From the NCBI GenBank assembly GCA_032988165.1, contig JANTQF010000155.1, positions 16,123 through 80,122 on the forward strand: a DNA stretch of 64,000 nucleotides. Reading direction: 5' to 3'. Shown one piece after another: positions 49,930 to 61,851 of the stretch. How positions within the stretch are numbered: the stretch's first letter is position 1; each line of letters starts with the position of its first letter. The notes under the pieces are model-generated. The model saw only the letters and a program-made list of their open reading frames with translations, did no database searches and was not told the origin of the DNA. This stretch comes from Emmonsiellopsis sp. PD_33. Taxonomy: Eukaryota; Ascomycota; Eurotiomycetes; Onygenales; Ajellomycetaceae. The translations under genes were made by a program, and so were the position numbers.

Positions 49930-52900
49930 GACGGGAACCGGCGGGGGCCTCTGGACTTCTTGAGGCCATTCTGCTCTCCAACACCATCAAGCGGTGACGG
50001 GGACGGATGACTCTGCCCCAATGTCCATGCATTAGTACTAGTAGTATAAACCTCCGATGGCATTGTAGAACGCTTCGCCACTCGTTTGCTATGAGCCGAA
50101 GACAATCACCTCAGAACATGGGATTCTCGACATGAAACTTCCCCGGGTTTGCTTTCTTTTTGTTCCCCCATTCTGCGATTTGCCCAGAATATGAAAGTGA
50201 GGCATGAGGTATCCCCCGCATTCAGTACTGCATCAACCATTCTTTGTTCAGGCTCGAGGCTCTTAATGTGCCATGGCTGTCTCTACTTCAAGGCACCAAT
50301 CAAACATGACAGCCATTAACGACAAGGCAGTTTCATAGGTAACCCAGTAGTTGGTAGAAAGTGTTCGGACACAACCTAATAAGACCATGGCGCACCCCCC
50401 TTCGCACACCAAGCTGTGGACGGTTTCTGGGATTTTTCCAGAATCCCACTAGCCTCTGGTTTGGGGACTGCTTCATCAAGATCTCAACCAGTGAGACATC
50501 GAGCTCACGAAAATCGCCAGCCTTGCGCCCGGCTCAGCCCCAATCCCAAAAAATGATCTTCTTCATGGTCAGTCCGACTCAGTATGAATCATCCTTGTCA
50601 TTCCTGCCATCGCCATCGAGGTAAGGCGCCCCGGATTGCCTGATAGTTCTCGAGGCGCGGAGCGGCTGGTCCAGTTCTGCATTTATGCTGCTTGATGCAG
50701 TTTGGGCGATGCGGTGTCGTCTGGGGTAAGTTCTACCCCCAGCAGGAGTTACCATGGGACTGCTGCAAAATCCAATGACTAAGGACTGATTTCTATCCGA
50801 TCCAAGAAAGCGTTGTCTTCGGCATAGGATAGGATGTGCCCAGTCATGTTAGCCTCTCCGCGTACTCTTATGGGTGGTGATAGGTCTTACATTGGCTGCA
50901 TATCTGTCAAAGCGGGCCACTATTGCGCTTAAAGACGCTGGTAACAAGCAAGTTGGTGGTCCTTCGGGTCCCAGCATGCAGCAAAACGTGCATCTGTCTA
51001 CTGCTGAGCCAGTAGAAGTTGACATACCAGCAATGGGATATAAGCCAGTTGGGCAAGGGAGTAGTAGTCCCTTTGGTGAATATGTTGTTCTGTTGTTGGA
51101 TCTTGGCTGTTGCCAGACGACGCCCTCAACCCCTTTTTTCTCAGACTTCAACCCCTGAACTTTCCAACGGCGCGTTGAGTCTCAATGCCACCACCCAAGA
51201 GTTAGACAATGAACACACAGCATAGCATGAGCTATCAGAGATGAGCCTATCAATTGGGTCAAAGATGCCCTCTGGACTTCATGGCATCCGCCTTGAGAAG
51301 TGCTGTTGTGCGCGTCATATTTGCCCCTGAGAGGAAATGTGGATGTTAAGAAACTCCTGGACCTTCATGTTCTCCAGCAATTGGTTATTAAAACCAGTCA
51401 ATTCAGTGTTAAATGTTTCAAGTCGGCCTCCTCCCCCTTCCGACCGGTGAGAGGAACTGTTCATTACTGCAGTGATAAGAAGCCATTAAAAGATGGGGGT
51501 TAGTGATGATAACACTGCCCAGTAAACATCAGCTTTCTGAGATACCTATGGTTTACTATTTATTGTCTAGCAGTTAAGTGTTACTAGCAATATACAGTAC
51601 CTACAATCACAGACCTACTTTTCTTCCTATTATCTCATTTCAATTGGAATGTTCTTTACTTCTATAAGGGTATAGCTTTTCATTAGCCCCCAACTTTCAA
51701 AGCTACTCAGTATAGATATTATGAAATAGAAGAAAGGCCATTCCAGATATCTCCTCTCACAAAGATCTATACATCAAACAGTCTGTTACAATTAAAACCT
51801 GCACTGGGACCTCTCAGCTCTAGTTTCCAAAGATGCTGAGAAAGGGTAGACAAATCTCCTCTATAGGATGGTATATTATGCATAAAAGAAACACTATGTC
51901 TTATGATATCTGTCAACACAAAGTCACAATCATCAGATAAAATACTGCTTGCCCATGAGCCTCTCAGTGTCTAAAGGCACTGAATTAATAAAGTGTACCT
52001 TGTCACCTCATATCCTATCCAACAAGGCATTATCCCCTCTATTCTTTTAGACTAATCAACTCTAGACCATGAAGCTTCCTGTTGGTTGGGACTGAGTAAT
52101 CTACAACCGCCGATACCAACAGCATAAAATACAAAGCCTTTCCCACCCCCCTTCCCACACTGTTCGTATTCCAGGCTCCTGTGGCATGCTCGCCGTATAC
52201 AAGAGTTACGAACATTTCCAGCCGGACCAGATATGAATGGGTTCAACGAGCACACCCACCTTTAAAGCCTCGCCAGGGCTTGCGATGGGTGATACGAATA
52301 CCACGTTCTAGGACGGTTGCAGACATGCTGCGGCTTTTTGTGTGACTATACATGTTGGTCATATCCGCCTCGTCTTTTGCATGAACTATATGGATCTGAA
52401 TAGTAGTAATTATTCTCACCGCTTTTCCTGTGCTATTCTTTATTTTTCTAAAAAGGAAATCGTCCACCATTCTCCGTAAGGCAGTTTGCCAATTTCAGAG
52501 GGGTTAGGATTATGCTGATAATGCGTGGCTAATATAATAACTTGTGAGATTCCACCTTGAATTTCAGCCCAGTTTATATTTTGCATGCCATGGAGTAAAT
52601 AAACCATTCCATTCAGCCTGACTGCTCATCATCCATTTGGTTAATCCTCCTGCGGCTTTTTTCATTTATATATCCTGTGATGGTGTGCATAAAGAACAGG
52701 GCTGTGTCCACCCAAATGCCTCCTACAGTTACAAAATGAGGCTGTGATCGATCACTTGAAGGGAAAAATATAGCGCTTAGAGCTCGGGGTTGTACCATAA
52801 ATGGTACACAGGAAGAGCTGATATCAACGCAGAGCCTCATTTCTTGAGGAATATGAAGGTTTATGTTGTTGGTAGTTAACATGCTCTTTCTATCACCTTC

Positions 52901-54360
52901 ACAGAGACCTTCCAAGGTAGGGGGAAGGCGTTCCTCCATATCATTTTAGCATATTTACATGACGTGCTGCCATGACTATGCTCTTTAATAATAAAGCAGC
53001 AGAACATAGCCATGCAGTCTACCAGCCTGACAAATATTTAGCCATCCAAATAGTTATCCAAAACCGCACGTTAGTCATCCAGCAGCATTCACGGGATTTT
53101 GATACAGCCCATTGCATTTAGACCAGATCACGCATGATTAATAAGTGCTTCGCAGGGTCGTTTAGGACCACTCGGCTTTGTGCAGTCACCATGCAGATGT
53201 TACTCTCACAGGCGCGGAATCACGTAAATATCCAACATCTCAAGGTTATGGTGGTTCTGCTCCCGGAAATCGGAATTGGCATGAGCTTGTCTGGCTAGCT
53301 TCACCTCTGACTGCATATCTGCGTCCATAGCTTGTTCGAGCCGGTCTATCTTCGATGGGCATAGATCATGGTCGGTTTTCGAACTCAAGCAAGAAAATTC
53401 GTAACTACATTTTAGTCAGTAGAAATCGAACAGTTACTCTGTCGTAAATCAACTTGAATTCGGATACGGAGTTAAAGGATGGAGAATGTCAGTTTCGAAG
53501 TCCACATCTGACGTGATAATGGGATCCTTGGCTGGCAAGAAAGACAATGAGAGAACCCCGTGGAACCCGCTGGGGTGAGGTCATCATAGATGGTCAAACA
53601 GGATCCAGTTCTCTGTCTTTCTGGCTTGAGGCACCACGGGAGGTTGTGGGCTCAATACCCCTCAATTGGAGGATCAAGGTTCGCCTGCTTCGAATAATGA
53701 AAACGGACAACTGAGGCCCCATTCCAAGCTGTCGAAACCAGTCCCTCGAAACACCCCGCATCCGTTTCTGTTCATGCGATTTCCCCAGCTTTCCGGGGGG
53801 GGTAAACAAGCGCTCATAAAGAAGCTGGCGTCCAGTCTGCTCCCGGTCCCATGCGGCAGTGGCACTGGCGGGGTGGAACAATCTGGACACTTGAAAGTGG
53901 GCTGGAACAGCAATTGAATTTTTTGTGTTGACGTTTGGGGTTGGAAAGTTGGCAGCATCCCGGACCGATCCAAGGCTGAGGACGCTGGCGGGAGGTGGAG
54001 GTATTGGCAAAATGATGGCATGGATTCCACCATGATCGCTCTGGAATGCCCTCTTTCTCTTGTTTTCCCGGTCTCTCGTGCTGGTTCCTCGCTCTGGTAT
54101 TCGATGTTGGTGATGTAACAATGAAACAGTAATTAATACACAGCTGGTTATGTCAGCACGGTAACACGCAGCGGTAATCGCTGAAAGTGGCATACCGGTC
54201 AGCCAGGCGTTACATACGTGGCAGGCGGTGTGTCGGCAATCAGGCCCACGGTGGGCTCAGATGGGGCGGTACCTGCATCTGCCGCAGTTTGGTGCTCTGA
54301 TTGGAGGTACTTCGCACCAAATGGGGCCTGCCAGCAAGGCCTGGACCGTGGGCGGGCACG

Positions 54361-54390
54361 CGTCACGTATTGTCACGTATTGTCACGTAC
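54361..54390. promoter_or_regulatory. three tandem copies of a TCACGTA element
   Basis: Three head-to-tail 10-bp units, (C/T)GTCACGTA(T/C), lie about 1.2 kb upstream of the VAC7 start codon. Each holds an ACGT core of the kind bound by bZIP or bHLH factors, and the 10-bp spacing puts all copies on the same face of the helix. The repeat is seen directly; its role as a binding cluster is inferred. Confidence 0.45.
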
Positions 54391-54423
54391 CTCCTGCGAA
54401 TTTCCTGATTTGGCGATGACGGA

Positions 54424-54472
54424 CTTCAACCTCAACCTCAACCTCAACCTCAACTTCAACTTCAACTTCAAC
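54424..54472. repeat. AACCTC/AACTTC hexamer repeat
   Basis: About eight tandem hexamers, changing from CTCAAC to TTCAAC units along the array. It lies in the pyrimidine-rich region upstream of VAC7. Any peptide read through it is an artefact of the repeat. Confidence 0.9.
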
Positions 54473-55611
54473 CCGTCTGTCTCTCTTCCTCCCCTGTCTC
54501 CCTCCTCTCGTCAATTCGTCTCTTCTCATCTTCCCCTCACTGCCGCTCTCCTCTCTCCTCTCCGTTGCTGAAGCCGCATCGCTTGGCTCTGGCCGTCGCC
54601 CTGCACACATCCTGGGCCTCAACGGTCCAGTCCAACGGCCAGCCTCTCTAGCGGGCATCTCCCTGGGCTCGATCCCTGTCCTCCCGTCTCCCCTCTTTTT
54701 CGATCGACTGAGCCCTCCGGATTGCCGGCCTTGTGCGGCGCCATACGCCTGAGCCCAGCGCCGCGCTCGAGCTGTGGCTGCTTCTTCCGCTCCCTGCTCG
54801 TCGCTCTCGAATGCGACCCCATTTTTCGTGTTCTCCCGGCTTCATTTGACCTTCGACGTGGGCCGTCCCCATTGGTCTTGACCCGCCAAAACGCCCCCGC
54901 CGTGCTACAGCTGGCAAGCTACTGTCCTCTCCGCCTGCGACTTTCGTCTCATAGGGCTCAAGAGTGGCCACGACTCCAAGAAAAGGAGACATAGCGGCCC
55001 ACGGGGGAGCCTAGGGAAGCCGGAAAAAGAAAACAAAAGCAAAAACAGCCAACGAAAACCGACTAAAAATTCTCCCGGAACACCAGGAACGCGGGATTTC
55101 TGCATCTGAAAAAAATACAAACTCGCAGCAAATTGATTTTCGATTTCATCAATTTTCCGTCCTTGCCCCCCAAACAACAACTGGATCTGCAAAAGAACAA
55201 ACGGGAATCAAGGAAAACCAAAAACTTTATCAAAACCCCAGTCACTATCCTGCAGTCCTTGGGTCCCTGTCCTCTGCGGCTGCGGCCCAACTACATCTTC
55301 CTAACGGCTGATTTCGTTCAATCATGACCCTGTGTTGCGCTGTCTTGCAGCAATAACAGCCAACACCCGCACGCTCCAACCCTTCCAACCCACTCCTCCG
55401 CTGCTCCAAGGACATTATCTTCCTCCAACCATCGAGACAGCGTTTATCCTGACACAGTATGAAGTCACTTTCTACCTGTTAGCCTGTTTTCCTGCGAGCT
55501 GTGTAGCGTCCGCTCAGTTTTTTTGGTGCGAGTGAGCGGGCAGGTCCCTACCTAGTTCACCCAAATCCATCGTATCGGAATCGATCAAAACCTGATTCCG
55601 TCGTTTCGTCG

Positions 55612-58425
55612 ATGGCTTCTACGACGAACAACACTTCGCCCTCTAATAACATATCCGCCGATGACAGCGGTACCCTGAACACTGGTGGGGACGTGTCTAG
55701 TCGAACGGGCCCTGCCTCTGGGGCGCATGGTTCGTCACAATCGGACTCTCTCGTCCCGCCAGGTGTGCCTCAGATCCCATTCGTTGGCATGTCATATCAT
55801 ACCAGGCAGACCTCTGCCAGACGATCTGCGCCAGTGTCATCAACAAACTCTGTCACCTCATCCCGCGAAACCTCTCCCATCCGCCCTCCCCCTCGACCAT
55901 TCAACTCCGCCGCAGCTTCGAGAACCGCATCTCGATCGCGGAAAAATAGCCAAGAGCTGAGCCCAACTCGCGGGCCGGGCAGCTCGTTGAATCCAAATAC
56001 CTCTACCCCGTCGGCGGCCGCACTGCGACGAAATCTCTCCAATGTGAACAAACCACAGCTCCCGCCCCCCTCAACCGATCCATTGCCGGACTTACCTCGA
56101 CCAAGTAAGTCTAATACTATGCCTCCACCGAGGCATGGCGACTCTTCACTTCAATGGCCTGTATCGCCAAGGCTCAAATCACCTCCTCCACCGGTCCTCT
56201 CATCGCGTAATAACCTCCCACACCCATCGAGGCGATCGGACCAAGATATTACGATGGCGAACATGTCTAGCAAAAGGAACGCGGGCTCTGCTGTTGATCC
56301 TGGACAATCTAAAAATGTGGCAGAAGAAGAGCTTGACGGTAGCCACGCGCGGCGGGACTCACGGGCATCGTTGAACAGAGGCGTTAGTTCCACGGGATCG
56401 ACCTTGGAAACTGTCCAGGAAGGTAGCCTACCGACGACGTCAACGTCTGATCATCCTCGGGTAGAAAACGTGGAGGACTCCGCACCCACTGTTATAAAAT
56501 CTGCTATGGAGAGCGAAAGTGATAGCGGCGGGAATAAGAGCAAACCCAGGATAGCTTCGGCGAACACGAAACCAGGCGATATTATTGCCAAGCGATCGTT
56601 TACATCACTAAGTGCTGCTCGAGGCAAACTCGGTGAGGTACCCCCTAGGAATATGATAATTGAAGCCGAAACAGTCAGTTCTATACCTCAAGTATCACTT
56701 GGAGGTGGCACGGCCGAACGAGGCGTGTCCGGACGGACAGATTCGGGTGGGAGCATTCGGCTGAAAGCAAGCGATGAAACAATTCGGCCAAAGAAGGAGA
56801 AAAAGAAACCGGTTCGCAAGCCGACAACGCTTCCTGCCGGCACAGGTCCGTCTTGCACCTTACCAATATTCCCCCGCAAAACTTGAACTAACATGATATG
56901 TACAGTGTCGTCCAAGGCAGATATATTTGAAGCCAAAGTCGCAAGTGCCGTTGATGAGGCCGATTCGTCGGACTCTGAGGAAACTTTTGTATACGATTCA
57001 AATCCTCCAGACTCCCATCCCGCTCGACAGCACCGATATCACTCGAGAACGCCTAGCACTACATCAATGGCCAGCCAGGCAGACCAATATGGAGGCCGGC
57101 CACGAATCGGCCTGCGAGATGCAGGCCATAATGTTACTGGCAAGAGAAGCATGAAATTTACAAACAACACATATGGCACTTTGGATGGGGATGTTGACCA
57201 CTCGAGCGGGAGAGGCAGCGGAAGAGCCAATGGACACGTCCATTCCACTCGCCATTCTCATATCGGTCGGCACGGAAGAAATGGTGGACATCCGTCAGTG
57301 CTTGATCCGTCCCCGTTTATTCAATCACAGAGCCCAAAGTCCTCGAGACACAATCTCAACAACGGCGGTAGACAAACCTACCGTTCTTCTCACGCCTATC
57401 GTATGACCGGAAGCCCGAAAAAGAACGGAGACACATATGGCTATGACTTCGATGGTGAAGGAGCGGATGATGAGCGAACACCACTGGTTGGATCTGTTCG
57501 TGTAAATCGCAGCCGCCATGGCAGGCGTCCCAATAGCGCGAGCCTTCGTCAAATGGAGTATATGGAACAACGACAACGGGGTTGTTTCTCGCGATATGGC
57601 TTCTGTGTTATCATCTTAGCTTTCTTCTTCCTGCTCGTTGGAGGCGCGACGACAGCTTTCATTGGGCTGATGAAGCCGCTAACAGATGTATATGTGAAGG
57701 AGATCCAAAATGTTCTAGCCTCGGAGCAGGAGATTATGTTTGGTCTCGACGTCCGAGCTGCCAACCCCAATCTTATGGCGATTACTATCAACGATATGGA
57801 CGTCAATATATTTGCAAAGAGCAGGTTTGTCGGAAGCGAGTCATTCTGGCGAGATCTTGGATCTCATTCGAACCCATTGCCGCGAACCAGGGACAGCAAC
57901 TTGCGAGCCCGCTTGGCTAGCGCGGTCAAGCAACTTACAACAGGTGTAAATGATATTCGCGTTCCGCCTACTCCAGATGTCCCTGCGCATATTGCCGATG
58001 GTATCGATGAAGGCACAGATCCCATCCCAGAGGATCCATCCGGTGACCCGCAGACGATGCTACTCGGCAGAATTTTCCACTTCGATTCACCTCTCACCTT
58101 TGAATCTTCACCGTGGAAGCACGAGCTATCCAGGTCAATCGGTGAAGTTAGGCTTGCGAAACCTGGTAACAAGACCGAAGAAGGGGGGACAGCGAGATGG
58201 GAACGAGTCTTACAACATCCCTTCGAGTTGATCGTGAGAGGCGTCGTGAAATACCAGCTACCTCTAACCTCGAGCATGAGATCTGCTTCGATCAGCTCCA
58301 AAGTACGTGTGGTTCCAAATGACGACTCCGGCGGCGATGATGGCAGTGGTGATAAGGATGGCGGTTCTACGCCTCCGGAAACTCCTAATAATCCTGACAC
58401 GCCCGTAAATGCCACCGCGTCCTAA
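55612..58425 (+). CDS. vac7: Vac7, regulator of the Fab1 PI(3)P 5-kinase
   Basis: Exons 55612-56845 and 56906-58425 join across a 60-nt intron (GTCCGT, CTAAC branch site, TACAG) to 917 codons. The first 640 residues are Ser/Pro-rich and disordered, with a lysine patch just before the splice junction. Right after the junction is the acidic motif SDSEETFVYDSNPPD, which I regard as the hallmark of fungal Vac7. An ERTPL stretch precedes a single transmembrane helix at about residues 644-668 (CVIILAFFFLLVGGATTAF). The remaining 250 residues should lie in the vacuole lumen; they contain LMAITINDMDVNIFAKS, as in LEA-2-like lumenal domains. In yeast, Vac7 sits on the vacuole with Vac14, Fig4 and Fab1 and raises PI(3,5)P2, controlling vacuole size and inheritance. 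The unusual GTCCGT donor is supported by phase and by the motif it restores. Confidence 0.92.
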
Positions 58426-60622
58426 CGATTGTACTTTTTCCACGATGTCATACCATTATGCCGAAAGCCTTATTTACTTTACAGCCTTTTCCCCCAACCA
58501 TTTTCCCATCATTAATTTTTCTCTCAAGGCTTTTTTTTTTTCAATTTAATTTTTTTGTATACCCACATCGCGATGCATAGCCAGGGTTTTGATTTTGTTT
58601 CTCTTTTTTCTTTTCTTTTCGCGGGCATTTGATACGGGGGCACAAGCATCGGCATTAGGGATGCCATCCGGGCAAAGCAACGGGGAATGGCACGCTATGG
58701 GGGCGTTTTCAACGGAATTTTATATCTTTGGCTCAGGTCACAAACCCGAACCGATTGACCGAGACATAATCGCCGGGTAATGAAGTCATGATAGAGGGAG
58801 AGACTTGAACTATCCGGCTCTATTTTTTTTTTTTTTGGCGGTGGGCTTGCAGAAGCTACCGCCTATACTATTTTCTATTTTTCACTTTCCCAACCTACAC
58901 ACACACTCCTTTTATACACTTGATGTGTTTTTCCTATGTCAACCCCTTTTCTTTTTCCTTTGTTGCGAAATGTCTAATGACCTGAAACGAACCCGGGATG
59001 AAATCATAACTGATATAAAAGATTGTGCTCTACTATATATAATGAATGGGATTGAAGGCAAGTAGGTGGGAGATGTACAAAAACCTAGTTTGTTAGAATT
59101 TATTTATATATTATATATTATATAGTTTATTTACCCTGTCAGTCAGCCAGCTTTTACTTTTGATATTTACCTGTGTTGAATTTCTTGATGCAAGGTTTGC
59201 TTTTGTCTGCCTAAGGCGTCTGTCTGCTAGCATTTTTACATATTTTGTGCGCTTGGTTGGTTGTTCAGGCCAAACGGACTGGATATATTGATGATATATT
59301 CAATCCACTCGTGATGTTTTCTATTATATATAAACTCATCAACTGGAAAATTAGGAATAGCGCAAAGAAAACAAGCAAGGGCAAAACAGGTAAAAAGAAA
59401 ATATATTATCATGGAAGAGTTTAGTCGAATAATTTCCTTTCTGATAGCTATAGACATCGATATATTATCTATCTATCTACCTATATACATATTTAAGAAG
59501 GCACAACTCAACCCATACATTAAAAGGTACCCTTCTAAAATTTTCCCATTGCTCCTTCTAGATTTATATAGCCATCTAATCTATCTCTCTGAGGGAAATG
59601 AAAGTTTTTTTTTTTAACTTTCATTCATGCTTTTCCCATGTTTAAATATTTCTCAATCAGGAAGGGACAGCTATATATACTAGTACTCAGGTTGGGTGGG
59701 GTGGGATGGGGTTACTTGTGATTTTTCTTTAAGGGGGGGTTTAAGGGGGGGGGTGTAAGGTGTGACAGGGTGACTGGATAGATAAGGCTGGCTGGATGTA
59801 TGTAGTTGGCCCATTGCTCCTTTTTGTTTTTGAAATTGAAGTATAAAAAAATGCAGGAAGGGATGGATAGCTTATGTATGTCCATGTGAACTATGGCTGG
59901 GCCGGTACATTCATTTCCTATTTCTAAAGTTTGGGACGCCTGCATCGTGTCGTGGAGAGGTTCCTGGGCGCGTGTTAGGACTTGGTGTTTTGTGTTTTGT
60001 TTCGGGGATGGGATAGCTGGGTGTGGTGGTAAGGTTTCTATCGTGCTCAACTGAACTGATGATGTAGATAGAGGTTTGAGTGAGTGTTGGTGAATGAAAT
60101 TATGTCTGGTGAGAGTATATTGGTGGGATTGTCCGGAGCGAGGAGAGGTAGGTTTCCCGGAGCTAGCTAGGTAGGTATGGTATCGATCTGGGCGTCGGGT
60201 TTGGGCGTCTTGTTGTCTGGAATGGGCTTTGGGGGTTCGTATGGGAAGGTGGCGTAGATGGTTCGTCGAGAAAGGGGTGGCGGGATGAGAACGAGTAGAG
60301 GCCGATAGAAGATGGGCCGTATCTCTGTAGTCGAAAAGCGGGGAATCGTGTAAAACCCTGTCAAACTGGACGGTGAGTAGACTTTGCACATTGGGGATCA
60401 AGGGGAGATTTCTACGGTAGATAAATAGAGGTATCCAGGACACAGTCTACGAATAATGCATCCAGCTCATGCCTCATGAATGAATGACAGAAAAAGAAAC
60501 ACCAAAAAAATCAAGGACTGCTCATGACTTTCATTCCTAGAAGCAATAATCTGCCCTAGTTACAGAGTGTGCCCATAATGCGAGGAGGAATAAAATAGGA
60601 CAACATGACAGAAAGAAAACGC
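58426..60622. other. convergent region between VAC7 and the eL42 gene
   Basis: 2.2 kb holding the T-rich 3' UTR of VAC7 and the 3' UTR of the eL42 gene. It includes several T-runs, ATATAT tracts near 59102-59128, CTAT repeats near 59466-59488 and G-runs near 59731-59753. A minus-strand frame of 243 codons (59712-60443) is judged spurious because it is compositionally biased and matches nothing. No gene is called. Confidence 0.5.
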
Positions 60623-61616
60623 TTAGAAAACGAGCGCAGCACCCTTGGTCTTCTTGTCACCACTATAAAGAAAGAAAGAGAGAACGCAGTTAGTACACAC
60701 GGCCAGCAGGTATTTATAAAAAAGGGCGGACACCGGTATCAATGACGTACCCCAATTCGAAATGCTTGCAACGCTTCAGCGCGAGCTGAGCCTTGGTCTT
60801 GCAGACTGTGCACTCCAACCGCAGAACAACCTTCTTCGTGGTCTTGGCCTTCTTGTGGAAGACGGGTTTGGTCTGACCACCGTAACCGCTCTGCTTGCGG
60901 TCGTAACGGCGCTTTCCCTGAGCGAACGTCGAGGCCTGATTATTGCCGAAAAGAATACCCGCAGTCAGCCACCTCGATTCTCTATTCCCCCGAAACGGGG
61001 CTGTTGTAGAAAAGAAGCTCTCACCTTTCCAGCCTTGTACTGGGTGACCTTATGTTGCGTGTGTTTTCTGCATTCCTTGGACTTGCAGTAGGTCCGGCGG
61101 GTTTTGGGGACGTTGACCTGTGGAGCGCGGAAATTGTTAGCACATCGGTCTCTCCTCCCGAATAATTATGCCAGTTCATTCGAAAGTGCTGTTTCCCGCG
61201 TGTTTCTCCAAATGGCAATGATCTCCCTTCTGGTTGTAGGTATTCAGGCAACGGTCTCGCTGGAGGGTCGGCGCAGAATCTGATGTGTTTTCGAGAAAGA
61301 GACGGTGTATTCGAGGGGCGTTCAAGCGATCGGTATGTTGTGAAGCACGAAAAAAGTAGGTAGCTTCCGTTCGACGCAGAAATGGCGGAATGCGAAGAAA
61401 CAGGCCGGACACAAACTGATCGAGCATCACGCTGACGCTGCAATATTCCCCTCTCCCGTCGTTTCCAAGCTCCGCGATATTTCGTCGTGTGTTTGTGCGG
61501 TCGTCGGTCCATCGCACTCAACATATCCACGCATTCCGCACCGTCGGCGCAACAATTCCATCCTCCTCTTCGCGGGAAACAGTAGTAGACGGGCAGGAGA
61601 GGTAGAGTCTTACCAT
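60623..61616 (-). CDS. rpl42: 60S ribosomal protein eL42 (L36a/L44)
   Basis: Minus-strand exons are 61616-61614 (the ATG alone), 61117-61025, 60935-60751 and 60662-60623, separated by introns of 496, 89 and 88 nt. They join to exactly 106 codons, the family length. The product begins MVNVPKTRRTYCKSKECRKH and ends GDKKTKGAALVF. It keeps the four zinc-binding cysteines (Cys12, Cys17 and the later ECTVC pair) and the GGQTKPVFHKKAK loop. The protein lies near the ribosomal E site, where cycloheximide binds. Residue 56 is Pro (CCC), the cycloheximide-sensitive form in yeasts where P56Q gives resistance. A long intron directly after the start codon is unusual, but it lets the second exon begin exactly at Val2. 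Confidence 0.97.
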
Positions 61617-61851
61617 TTTGACTGATTTGGCCGGATGACGCTGGGTGGTGTCGCTGGTTGTCTTCGGCTTCGTCTTCGTCGTGGATCTTGAGGCTTCTGT
61701 GTTGGTTGTGGGATTTCGTTCGCTTAGGGCCGAATGCCCGCGCTAGCCGCTTCGGGACATGCCATCGCCCGCCGCAAAACCCAACGTCAACATCAATATC
61801 AACAATATTCATCGATGGACAGCAATTAACCAGAGACTGGCGGGAAGCTGT

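Larger units (their letters stand above)
48711..55611. other. 6.9-kb gene-poor region
   Basis: It holds the promoter of the DUF3824-like gene (48711 to about 49500), an AT-rich middle (about 51,500-53,150) and the long CT-rich leader of VAC7 (about 54,400-55,611). No complete gene could be built. Sub-features listed separately are a start-less coding-like frame at 49611-49929, three direct repeats at 54361-54390 and a hexamer repeat at 54424-54472. A short palindrome, TGTACCAT-AA-ATGGTACA, lies at 52791-52808. A frame from 50874 to 51158 looks mildly protein-like but has no recognisable partner. Confidence 0.5.

Noticed and set aside
52791..52808. Short palindrome TGTACCAT-AA-ATGGTACA
   Set aside because: An 8-bp stem in AT-rich intergenic DNA is too short to distinguish from chance or to call a binding site.
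53594..54193. Minus-strand open frame of 199 codons
   Set aside because: It runs through the tRNA-like segment (giving the tell-tale RGIEPTTSRG) and has no domain. It is probably a chance frame.
59712..60443. Minus-strand open frame of 243 codons
   Set aside because: Composition is dominated by His, Pro, Ser and Thr from simple CA/CT-type sequence, it lies in the convergent 3' UTR zone, and nothing in it resembles a domain.
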